Source: SHLJ01 sp041618535 (GTDB lineage Bacteria; Bacteroidota; Bacteroidia; Flavobacteriales; Flavobacteriaceae). From it: a stretch of DNA of 16,175 nucleotides. Where the stretch lies: positions 1-16,175 of the forward strand of contig JBFKFP010000053.1 in the NCBI GenBank assembly GCA_041618535.1, in the 5' to 3' direction. Each line of letters starts with the position of its first letter. The stretch's first letter is position 1. Positions 7,012 to 13,244 of the stretch are shown piece after piece. A program made the translations under genes and the position numbers. The notes below the pieces were generated by a model. It had not been told where the DNA came from. It saw only the letters and a program-made list of their open reading frames with translations, and did not search any database.

Positions 7012-7740
7012 TTGAGAATTATAGCCATGATCCCTGCACGATACAGCGCTTCCCGATTTCCTGGTAAACTGATGCAGGACCTGGGAGGAAAGACTGTAAT
7101 CACAAGGACCTACGAGGCCACCGTAAGGACAGGCCTTTTTGATGAGGTTTATGTGGTTACCGATAGTGATGTCATATACGGCGAAATAGAATCGAACGGG
7201 GGAAAAGTTCTAAAGAGTAAAAAATCCCACGAATCGGGTAGCGACAGGATCGCGGAGGCAGTGGAAAACCTGGATGTTGATATTGTCGTCAATGTTCAGG
7301 GGGATGAACCATTTACCGAGCGTTCAAGCCTGGAAAAACTGCTTGCTGTTTTTGAAGGTGAAGATGCTGACCATATCGATTTAGCCTCCCTGATGGTAGA
7401 GATTTCGGGAAGTGCGGAAACCTCCAATCCCAACACTGTAAAGGTAATAGTAGATCATCAGAATTTTGCCCTTTATTTCTCGAGGCATCCCATTCCTTTT
7501 CATCGAGACCAATCGGTTGATGTTCGTTATTTCAAACATAAAGGCGTTTATGCCTTCAGAAAAAACGCATTGCTGGAATTCAGCCAACTGCCAATGCGAC
7601 CGTTAGAGGCGAGTGAGAAGATTGAATGCCTGAGATATCTGGAATATGGCAAGAGGATAAAAATGGTGGAGACCACAGTTGAAGGTGTTGAAATAGATAC
7701 ACCTGAAGATCTGGAAAAGGCCAAAAAATTATGGAAATAG
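7012..7740 (+). CDS. kdsB: CMP-Kdo synthetase (3-deoxy-manno-octulosonate cytidylyltransferase)
   Basis: Couples CTP with Kdo to give CMP-Kdo, the activated sugar for the LPS inner core; cytosolic. 242 residues, near the 248 of E. coli KdsB. Motifs: IPARYSASRFPGK (7-19), NVQGDEPF (94-101) with Asp98 as a metal ligand, SRHPIPFHRD (157-166), EKIECLRYLE (202-211) and VEIDTPEDL (226-234) with the second metal Asp at 229. The start is a TTG at 7012: it restores the first beta strand (MRIIAMIPAR), whereas the first ATG (7027) would cut it away. A KdnB homolog lies downstream, so the substrate may be 8-amino-Kdo, as for the Shewanella enzyme; the sequence alone does not decide this. The last 10 bp overlap the HAD gene. 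Confidence 0.95.
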   Translation: MRIIAMIPARYSASRFPGKLMQDLGGKTVITRTYEATVRTGLFDEVYVVTDSDVIYGEIESNGGKVLKSKKSHESGSDRIAEAVENLDVDIVVNVQGDEPFTERSSLEKLLAVFEGEDADHIDLASLMVEISGSAETSNPNTVKVIVDHQNFALYFSRHPIPFHRDQSVDVRYFKHKGVYAFRKNALLEFSQLPMRPLEASEKIECLRYLEYGKRIKMVETTVEGVEIDTPEDLEKAKKLWK

Positions 7741-8435
7741 ATTACTCTGACATAAAGGTTATCGGATTTGATGCTGATGACACGCTCTGGGTTAATGAAA
7801 CCTATTTCAGGGAGGCAGAGCTGGAATTCGCAAGTCTTCTTGAGAATTATGAAACGGCCAATAAAATTGACCAGGAATTATTCAAAAAGGAAATGGAAAA
7901 CCTGGATCTCTATGGTTATGGGGTGAAGGCATTTGTTTTGTCGATGGTTGAATCTGCTCTGGAGATATCGAACTACAATGTCTCACCAAAAACATTAAGG
8001 AAGATTTTAAGCATAGGAAAAAATATGATCAACAAACCCGTGGAGTTACTCGATGGCGTTGAGGATGTTCTTCAGGCTTTGTTCGGAAAATACAGGCTTA
8101 TTCTCGCTACCAAGGGTGATCTTTTAGATCAGGAACGCAAATTGGAGAAATCGGGCTTGACCGAATATTTTCACCATATCGAGATTCTCAGTGACAAGAA
8201 GGAAATGAACTATTCCAAATTGTTGAATCATCTCGATATCAATCCTTCAGAATTTCTCATGATCGGCAATTCGCTGAAGTCGGATGTGCTTCCCCTGATA
8301 AATATAAAAGCACATGCAATTCACGTGCCCTTTCATACAACCTGGGCCCATGAACATGTGTCGGAGTCGGAAACGAATGGTAAACAATATGCAACGGTTT
8401 CAAGATTGAAGGATATTTTAAAAATTTTGAATTAG
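7731..8435 (+). CDS. HAD-superfamily hydrolase (probable phosphatase)
   Basis: A 234-residue haloacid dehalogenase-type enzyme with all four motifs: I, FDADDTLW (nucleophile Asp14, acid/base Asp16); II, LILATKGD with Thr127; III, Lys156/157; IV, MIGNSLKSD with Asp185. About 90 residues of helical cap (about 25-115) lie between motifs I and II, a C1 cap as in phosphoglycolate-type or YjjG-type phosphatases, and unlike the capless KdsC that removes phosphate from Kdo-8-phosphate. Its ATG lies inside the last codons of kdsB (10-bp overlap), so the two are translated together. That coupling suggests a role in Kdo supply or in clearing a phosphorylated by-product; the substrate cannot be read from sequence. 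Confidence 0.88.
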   Translation: MEIDYSDIKVIGFDADDTLWVNETYFREAELEFASLLENYETANKIDQELFKKEMENLDLYGYGVKAFVLSMVESALEISNYNVSPKTLRKILSIGKNMINKPVELLDGVEDVLQALFGKYRLILATKGDLLDQERKLEKSGLTEYFHHIEILSDKKEMNYSKLLNHLDINPSEFLMIGNSLKSDVLPLINIKAHAIHVPFHTTWAHEHVSESETNGKQYATVSRLKDILKILN

Positions 8436-8452
8436 TTGTAAATGAAGCAATA

Positions 8453-8485
8453 AAACCTCATTTATGGGCGCATATCTGAGGGTTT
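8453..8485 (+). terminator. Imperfect hairpin after the HAD gene
   Basis: AAACCTCA (8453-8460) can pair with TGAGGGTTT (8477-8485) with one bulged G, and an inner TATG/CATA stem continues towards the loop. No good U-run follows, so it is at best a weak terminator. It overlaps the candidate -33 element for kdnB. Confidence 0.3.
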
Positions 8486-8515
8486 GAATAACTGAAATAA
8501 ATATCATTAAATTAG
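8484..8515 (+). promoter_or_regulatory. Possible promoter of kdnB
   Basis: TTG (8484-8486) is followed, 21 bases later, by TAAATTAG (8508-8515), one mismatch from TAnnTTTG. The spacing fits Bacteroidota -33/-7 promoters and the start at 8539 lies 23 bp beyond. The mismatch keeps this tentative. Confidence 0.35.
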
Positions 8516-8538
8516 TGCTGGTAAACGAAAAGAAATTA

Positions 8539-9621
8539 ATGAAGTATAAGAACTTTCCAATGGTACCGAGAGTGATCTTTGGCCGAGGGAGTTTTAATCA
8601 GTTGGAAGAGATCATTGCCCCGAAGAGACGAAACAGCTTAGCTCCGTTCATTTTCTTTGTCGATGATGTATTCAAGGGTAATGCCTGGCTCACTTCCAGG
8701 ATTCCCCTGGCCTATGATGACCGCATATTATATATCTCTGCCGACGAGGAGCCCAAAACTACCCAGGTTGATGAGCTGGTTGAGGACATCATTCTGAGCA
8801 CAAGGGAGCGTCCGTCAGGAATAATAGGAATTGGAGGAGGAACTGTAATGGATCTTGCCAAGGCGGTTTCTATCATGCTGACAAACGATGGAGAGACCAG
8901 TCAGTACCAAGGTTGGGACCTGGTTAAAAATCCTGCGGTTTACCATGTGGGCATACCTACTATTTCAGGTACAGGAGCAGAGGTCTCAAGGACCACGGTT
9001 CTTACAGGCCCTGATCGCAAGCTCGGGATCAATAGTGATTATACGACATTCGACCAGGTTCTTTTAGACCCGGAACTCACCAAAGACGTTCCGAAAAACC
9101 AATGGTTCTTCACAGGAATGGATTGTTTTATACATTGTGTGGAGTCGCTATCTGGTACATTCCTGAATGCATTTAGCCAGAGTTATGGAGAGAAAGCCTA
9201 TGATTTATGCATGGAAGTTTTTATGGAAGATAAACTGAAGCAGGAAGAATCCCAGGACAAACTTATGATGGCGTCCTGGCATGGCGGCATGAGTATCGCC
9301 TATTCTCAGGTTGGAGTGGCCCATGCCATGAGCTATGGGTTATCTTATTTACTTGGTGTAAAGCACGGGATTGGGAATTGTATCGTATTCAACCAGTTAG
9401 AGGAATTCTATCCTGAAGGGGTAAAGACATTCAAAACCATGAAAATCAAGCACGATATCGATCTTCCAACCGGTATATGTGCGAATCTAGAAGACGAGGA
9501 TTTCAATATTATGATAGATGTTGCCCTCAGCCTCGAACCCCTTTGGGAAAATGCTCTTGGGAGGGATTGGAAGAAATCTGTAAGCCCTGAGAAGCTCAAA
9601 GAACTTTATCAAAGGATGTAG
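8539..9621 (+). CDS. kdnB: KdnB-like Kdo 8-oxidase (iron-containing alcohol dehydrogenase family)
   Basis: The closest named protein I recall is Shewanella KdnB, which oxidises the C8 hydroxyl of Kdo to an aldehyde; KdnA then transaminates it to 8-amino-Kdo. Similarity runs end to end from memory: KNF...IFGRGSF at the start, YQGWDL, GIPTISGTGAE.SRT, GMDC.IHCVESL.GTFLN, MMAS..GGMSIAYSQVG, HGIGNCI.F..LEEFYPEGV. Family features: nucleotide loop GIGGGTVMD (97-105), and Fe/metal ligands Asp195, His199, His262, His276. 360 residues. The frame opens at a GTG (8515), but the ATG at 8539 gives MKYKNF, aligning with the Shewanella N-terminus, so I use it. It is followed after one base by an acyltransferase. 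KdnA is not in the window; another related alcohol substrate remains possible. Confidence 0.85.
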   Translation: MKYKNFPMVPRVIFGRGSFNQLEEIIAPKRRNSLAPFIFFVDDVFKGNAWLTSRIPLAYDDRILYISADEEPKTTQVDELVEDIILSTRERPSGIIGIGGGTVMDLAKAVSIMLTNDGETSQYQGWDLVKNPAVYHVGIPTISGTGAEVSRTTVLTGPDRKLGINSDYTTFDQVLLDPELTKDVPKNQWFFTGMDCFIHCVESLSGTFLNAFSQSYGEKAYDLCMEVFMEDKLKQEESQDKLMMASWHGGMSIAYSQVGVAHAMSYGLSYLLGVKHGIGNCIVFNQLEEFYPEGVKTFKTMKIKHDIDLPTGICANLEDEDFNIMIDVALSLEPLWENALGRDWKKSVSPEKLKELYQRM

Positions 9622-9622
9622 G

Positions 9623-10165
9623 ATGCGCTGGCTTGCCAAATTTATCTATCACAACATTTTAGGCTGGAAGGTCAGTGGTTTCAGGGATTTTGATTCCGTT
9701 AAGAAGTGTGTCATCATAGCTGTTCCTCATACCAGCTGGCATGACTTCTATATAGGGGTTCTGTTAAGGGCGGTTACGGGAATCAAGGCCAACTTTGTTG
9801 GAAAGAAGCCCCTCTTTAAATGGCCTTATGGTTGGTTTTTCAGGGCTTTGGGAGGATCACCGGTAGAGCGCCGTTCCAATGAGAATCAGGTTGAAGCCAT
9901 TGCCCGGCTATTCGATGATAAGGAGGAGTTCAGGATAGCCCTGGCACCGGAAGGCACGAGAAAAAAAGTAGACGAATGGAGAACCGGATTCTACTTTATC
10001 GCCAAAAAAGCCGGTGTCCCGATCGTAATGTTTACTCTTGACTTCGGGAAAAAGGAAAATCGTTTCTCAGATCCCTTTTATCCAACAGATGATAAAGAAG
10101 CCGATTTTGCCTATATGAAATCTTTTTTCGAGGGCGTCGTCGGGAAGGTTGCTGAATACTCCTGA
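9623..10165 (+). CDS. PlsC-type lysophospholipid acyltransferase family protein
   Basis: A membrane-associated acyltransferase of 180 residues, short but usual for the compact bacterial members. Catalytic HX4D is HTSWHD (His36, Asp41); the acceptor-phosphate motifs are GGSPVERR (77-84) and APEGTRKK (108-115, core EGTR). There is no long N-terminal membrane anchor, only a hydrophobic stretch at 5-15 and 27-35. The family esterifies lysophosphatidate or related lipid acceptors; given the upstream kdnB-like gene a lipid A or glycolipid acceptor is conceivable, but that is inference. The ATG is separated by one base from the stop of the upstream gene, and AGGATGTAGG just before it can act as the ribosome binding site. 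Transcription probably stops at the terminator at 10293 or fades before it. Confidence 0.87.
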   Translation: MRWLAKFIYHNILGWKVSGFRDFDSVKKCVIIAVPHTSWHDFYIGVLLRAVTGIKANFVGKKPLFKWPYGWFFRALGGSPVERRSNENQVEAIARLFDDKEEFRIALAPEGTRKKVDEWRTGFYFIAKKAGVPIVMFTLDFGKKENRFSDPFYPTDDKEADFAYMKSFFEGVVGKVAEYS

Positions 10166-10173
10166 GAACTTTT

Positions 10174-10189
10174 TGGCACACGTTTTGCA
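10174..10189 (+). promoter_or_regulatory. Sigma-54 (RpoN) -24/-12 promoter
   Basis: TGGCAC (10174-10179), five bases, then TTGCA (10185-10189), preceded by a T and followed by an AT run: a near-perfect match to the consensus YTGGCACR-N4-TTGCW. The invariant GG (10175-10176) and GC (10187-10188) are in exact register. This predicts a start at about 10200. It begins nine bases after the acyltransferase stop and points rightwards. No activator site was identified; it could lie within the acyltransferase gene. Confidence 0.8.
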
Positions 10190-10199
10190 ATTTTTTCAA

Positions 10200-10330
10200 C
10201 GATTAGATTTCGGTTGGAAAATGAAACATAAAGTAAACACTCCTTGGTGTCCCTAAAAAGAAACATTTTATCGGGATTTGACTCCACATATCAAAACCGC
10301 CTTTTTCCCCAAGAAGGCGGTTTTTTCTTT
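10200..10330 (+). ncRNA. Predicted sigma-54-dependent small RNA
   Basis: The segment is bounded by the sigma-54 promoter (predicted start about 10200) and a strong intrinsic terminator, giving a transcript of about 125-130 nt with no standard gene inside. Possible internal structure: a small hairpin ACAC-TCCTTG-GTGT (10236-10249), and GTCCC pairing with GGGAT across an A-rich loop (about 10248-10277), before the terminator stem. It also contains an 11-codon ORF (10221-10256). I do not recognise an Rfam family. The boundaries are predictions from promoter and terminator, not from conservation. Confidence 0.55.
10221..10256 (+). other. 11-codon ORF inside the predicted small RNA
   Basis: ATG to TAA, encoding MKHKVNTPWCP. 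It starts about 20 bases after the predicted sigma-54 start. No clear Shine-Dalgarno is present (TTGGAAA directly before the ATG). It may be a chance ORF or the product of a small mRNA. Confidence 0.15.
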
Positions 10331-10335
10331 TTTTG
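10293..10335 (+). terminator. Strong intrinsic terminator
   Basis: An 11-bp perfect stem (AAAACCGCCTT, 10293-10303, with AAGGCGGTTTT, 10314-10324) around a 10-base loop is followed by a long U-tract (TTCTTTTTTT). It ends the predicted small RNA and any read-through from the acyltransferase. The remaining 10336-10510 stretch holds only AT-rich sequence, a 7-bp inverted repeat (GATCATT 10401-10407, AATGATC 10431-10437) and no gene. Confidence 0.92.
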
Positions 10336-10510
10336 AATTATTCTTTAAATCGTTGAAATTCAAATAAATCCGATGATAACAAACCGTACTTATATTTTTC
10401 GATCATTCGCAGGTTTTTCCCGTTATTCAAAATGATCTTCACTTTGCCGATTGCTTAATTATTAAAAACTTTATGGTTTGATTTCAGAGATTAATCAGTT
10501 TCGATTAGCT

Positions 10511-11263
10511 ATGGCAACTTTGACGGTGAGATTTAAAAATGGTTTTTGGTATTTCAGGAAGGGATATTTCAGTCAGCTTTTTCATGAGTTGAAGAACAGC
10601 TTACGTCTAAGCCCCAGGGCCAATTCTCTGGAATGGTGCCGGAAGCTGGCAATTCAGGAAAATGAATTATTTGAGTTTCTCGGTATTCAAAAACGAGAAA
10701 TCAAAAAGGACTTTCCCCAATATCTTAAATTTGCACAACAGCAGATGAATAATTGCCCGGTCGAAATGGGTGAGAAAAGTTCTGCAGAACTGGTTTATAA
10801 CCTGGTTCTTAATTTCAAACCAAAATATGCCGTGGAGACCGGCGTAGCCTACGGGAGCAGTACCCTCGGAATCTTATTGGGAATTCAGAATTTTTCAAAA
10901 GCACATTTATGGAGCGTCGATATGCCGATTCCAAATCTCCGCAATGAGGGTTATGTGGGCTGCATGGTTCATAAAGACCTTAAGGCCCGTTGGTCTTTGA
11001 TTCGTATGCCCGACATCAACGGACTTCCACTCGTGCTGGAAGAATGCCCTCTAATTGACTTCTTTCACTACGACTCAGACAGAAGTTACAGGGGAAGGCT
11101 AAACACCTTAAAAAGCGTCTGGTATTCACTCAGGATGGGCGGATATATTTTTTGCTGTGATATTCAATCCAATAAGGCTTTTAAGGATTTTACGAAATTC
11201 ACGAGTCGCGAACCTATTGTAATTGAAATAGGAAAGCGTTATTTCGGACTTATAAGAAAATAG
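10511..11263 (+). CDS. Class I SAM-dependent methyltransferase
   Basis: A 250-residue predicted methyltransferase. Residues 1-90 are an N-terminal part rich in basic and aromatic residues without a recognised domain. The Rossmann core starts at 'YAVETGVAYGSSTLGILLG' (106-124, motif I with Glu109 and the Gly-rich loop), Asp137 lies in 'LWSVDMP', and 'DFFHYDSDRSYRGR' (183-196) resembles the 'DGDHSY' block of Methyltransf_24 enzymes, which often act on sugars or small molecules in polysaccharide clusters. The acceptor is unknown. The frame is open from a TTG at 10478; I chose the first ATG (10511), though neither has a clear ribosome binding site. It is a single gene, next to the sigma-54 RNA and converging on yebC with one base between the stop codons. 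Confidence 0.75.
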   Translation: MATLTVRFKNGFWYFRKGYFSQLFHELKNSLRLSPRANSLEWCRKLAIQENELFEFLGIQKREIKKDFPQYLKFAQQQMNNCPVEMGEKSSAELVYNLVLNFKPKYAVETGVAYGSSTLGILLGIQNFSKAHLWSVDMPIPNLRNEGYVGCMVHKDLKARWSLIRMPDINGLPLVLEECPLIDFFHYDSDRSYRGRLNTLKSVWYSLRMGGYIFCCDIQSNKAFKDFTKFTSREPIVIEIGKRYFGLIRK

Positions 11264-11264
11264 G

Positions 11265-11984
11265 TCAATCGTCGCCTTCGTCCATGGTGTGATAAACATT
11301 CTGGACGTCGTCATCTTCCTCTATTTTCTCCAGAAGCTTCTCTACATCGGCTTTTTCCTCCTCATTCAGTGTCTTTGTAACCTGTGGGATACGTTCAAAG
11401 CCTGATGACAGGATTTCAATTTCGCGTTTTTCCAGTTCAGACTGAATGGCTCCAAAACTTTCAAAAGGTGCATAGATCAGGATTCCATCATCATCTGAGA
11501 ATACCTCTTCAGCTCCAAAATCGATAAAATCCAGTTCGATATCTTCGGGATCATTCCCTTCCAGCGGTATTCTGAAGTTACAGGTATGATCGAACATGAA
11601 GGACACAGACCCGCTTGTTCCCAAACTGCCGTTACATTTATTGAAATAACTCCTGATATTAGCTACAGTGCGTGTATTATTATCGGTTGCAGTTTCAACC
11701 AAAACAGCGATTCCGTGAGGCCCGTAGCCTTCAAAAAGAACTTCCTTAAGGTCACCTTGCGATTTATCAGATGCGCGTTTAATGGCCCGTTCAATGTTGT
11801 CCTTGGGCATATTGACCGCTTTGGCGTTCTGAATGACCGCTCTTAATTTGGAATTGCTGTCGGGATCAGGGCCACCTTCTTTTACAGCTATTACAATATC
11901 TTTTCCTATGCGCGTAAAAGCCTTGCTCATAGCAGACCAGCGCTTGAGTTTCCTCGCTTTTCTGAATTCAAATGCTCTGCCCAT
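11265..11984 (-). CDS. YebC/PmpR family protein
   Basis: A 239-residue member of the YebC/PmpR/TACO1 family. Bacterial members are described as transcription regulators and, more recently, as ribosome-associated factors easing translation of difficult stretches such as polyproline. Family marks: MGRAFEFRKARKLKRWSAMSKAFTR... opening (Bacteroidota-type variant of the usual 'AGHSKW' start), 'GGPDPDSNSKLRAVIQNAKAVNMPKDNIERAIKRA' (38-72), 'YGPHGIAVLVE', 'TDNNTRT', and the acidic C-terminal tail. Cytosolic. It is last of a minus-strand series behind the PCD gene (50-bp gap) and collides tail to tail with the methyltransferase gene without a terminator between them. Confidence 0.93.
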   Translation of the reverse strand: MGRAFEFRKARKLKRWSAMSKAFTRIGKDIVIAVKEGGPDPDSNSKLRAVIQNAKAVNMPKDNIERAIKRASDKSQGDLKEVLFEGYGPHGIAVLVETATDNNTRTVANIRSYFNKCNGSLGTSGSVSFMFDHTCNFRIPLEGNDPEDIELDFIDFGAEEVFSDDDGILIYAPFESFGAIQSELEKREIEILSSGFERIPQVTKTLNEEEKADVEKLLEKIEEDDDVQNVYHTMDEGDD

Positions 11985-12034
11985 TCGTTTTAATCTCTGG
12001 CTGAAAAATTAAGATTGGAGATATAAAAAATTAA

Positions 12035-12325
12035 TTATTCTATCGGTTCAACAATGGCCTCTATCGCCTCAACTAATTCAAAGTCCTTTTCAGTCACCCC
12101 GTCAGCGTCATGTGTGGAAAGTGAAATGGTAAGCACATTGTATACGTTGGTCCAGTTGGGATGATGATTTAGTCGCTCGCACTCAAAGGCAATTCTGCTC
12201 ATAGCGCTAAAGCAATCCTTAAAACTCTCAAATTCAAATTCCGCATGAAGCGCCTCGTCAAAATAGTCCCAATCCGGAAAGTGAAGTAATTTCTTTTCAA
12301 TTATGTCATCGGTTAATTTTCTCAT
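12035..12325 (-). CDS. 4a-hydroxytetrahydrobiopterin (pterin carbinolamine) dehydratase
   Basis: Dehydrates 4a-hydroxytetrahydrobiopterin formed by aromatic amino acid hydroxylases, so the cofactor can be recycled; cytosolic. 96 residues, the usual size. Catalytic signature: NHHPNW with His54-His55, and His72-Asp73 in STHDADGVT; the 17-residue gap from the second His to the third matches the mammalian enzyme. The 'WDYFDEALHAEFEFESFKDCFSAMSRIA' part (19-46) is the normal N-terminal sheet and helix. No phenylalanine hydroxylase lies within the window. It sits 65 bp after the SDR gene and 50 bp before yebC, all on the minus strand; co-transcription is likely but no promoter was resolved. Confidence 0.93.
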   Translation of the reverse strand: MRKLTDDIIEKKLLHFPDWDYFDEALHAEFEFESFKDCFSAMSRIAFECERLNHHPNWTNVYNVLTISLSTHDADGVTEKDFELVEAIEAIVEPIE

Positions 12326-12390
12326 ATTATTCCTTAATTTGAAAGGTTAATGGTAAAATATTTTAGCACAGGAAATATAAACAATGCCTG

Positions 12391-13221
12391 TCAATTCAAC
12401 AACTCTTCCAAAATCTCCTGGCTGAATAGCTGGAGGTGTTTAGGCAGCATATTTGATTTTGGGAGAACCGCAAGGTAGCGGTCATCGTTTGTAGTATAAA
12501 CCATCTTAAACTTGGGATTGGAATGACCGAGTGATTGAATGATCTCTTTCATAAAGTCGTCATGATGTACCAGGTCTTTACTGCCGAGATGAAATACACC
12601 ATAAAGGTTTCTGTTAACGATGTAGTGAATCTGCTGGGTTACCCTGGTATCGGTAGTTACATTCATAATAAGATTTGGAAAGACCTCAATTGCATCCCTG
12701 CTTTGCAAAGCGCTCTTGATCTCTCTTATCCTGGGGGATCCTGAACCAAAGACCATGGGCATTCTGACGATAGCATATTTTCTTTTAGGTAGTTTAGAAA
12801 GCATGTTCTCAATCTTGATCTTGAAATGCCCGTAAATACTGTTGCTCAGGGTGGTGTCAAATTCATAACTCGGGTATTTGCTATACGCATCAAATACGTT
12901 CGCAGAGGAAAGAAATATCAATCTGCACTTATGGGATGACACATATTCAACCATATGCCTGTGAGCGGTAAGCTGAGCAGCAAAATCACCCCTTAATGCT
13001 GAGATAACAATAGTGGGGCGTACAGCTTTTAATATTTCAAAGGCATCATCCTCTTCCATGCTGTATTGAAAAAAATGCCTGTTTTTCTCATATTCGCTGT
13101 TGTTTGTGCAATAGGTGCCAAAGGTGTTGAAATAAGAACACAGTTCCCTGTAAAGGGCATTACCCAGGAATCCGCTTGCGCCAAAAATCAGGACGTTATG
13201 TTTAGGAGCTCTTCTCAGCAT
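12391..13221 (-). CDS. RmlD/SDR-type NAD(P)-dependent sugar-nucleotide reductase or epimerase-like protein
   Basis: A 276-residue extended short-chain dehydrogenase-like protein. Seen: Rossmann loop GASGFLG (14-20), the active-site Ser region LSSANVF (104-110), and the catalytic YGHFK (Tyr130, Lys134). The overall layout, with 'MPMVFGSGSPR' and a late 'GVFHLGSKD', resembles dTDP-4-dehydrorhamnose reductase (RmlD) and related sugar-nucleotide-binding proteins. The substrate cannot be assigned and no rhamnose genes are present here. It starts 23 bp after the gcvT stop and is probably transcribed with it, although no shared pathway is obvious. The start chosen is the ATG at 13221; the basic residues LRRAPKHN precede the first strand. 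Confidence 0.8.
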   Translation of the reverse strand: MLRRAPKHNVLIFGASGFLGNALYRELCSYFNTFGTYCTNNSEYEKNRHFFQYSMEEDDAFEILKAVRPTIVISALRGDFAAQLTAHRHMVEYVSSHKCRLIFLSSANVFDAYSKYPSYEFDTTLSNSIYGHFKIKIENMLSKLPKRKYAIVRMPMVFGSGSPRIREIKSALQSRDAIEVFPNLIMNVTTDTRVTQQIHYIVNRNLYGVFHLGSKDLVHHDDFMKEIIQSLGHSNPKFKMVYTTNDDRYLAVLPKSNMLPKHLQLFSQEILEELLN

Positions 13222-13244
13222 GGTTCAAGATTTGGGGATCTCAA

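Noticed and set aside
8515..8538. GTG start eight codons before the kdnB ATG
   Set aside because: The ATG at 8539 aligns with the remembered N-terminus of Shewanella KdnB, and the GTG overlaps the candidate -7 element.
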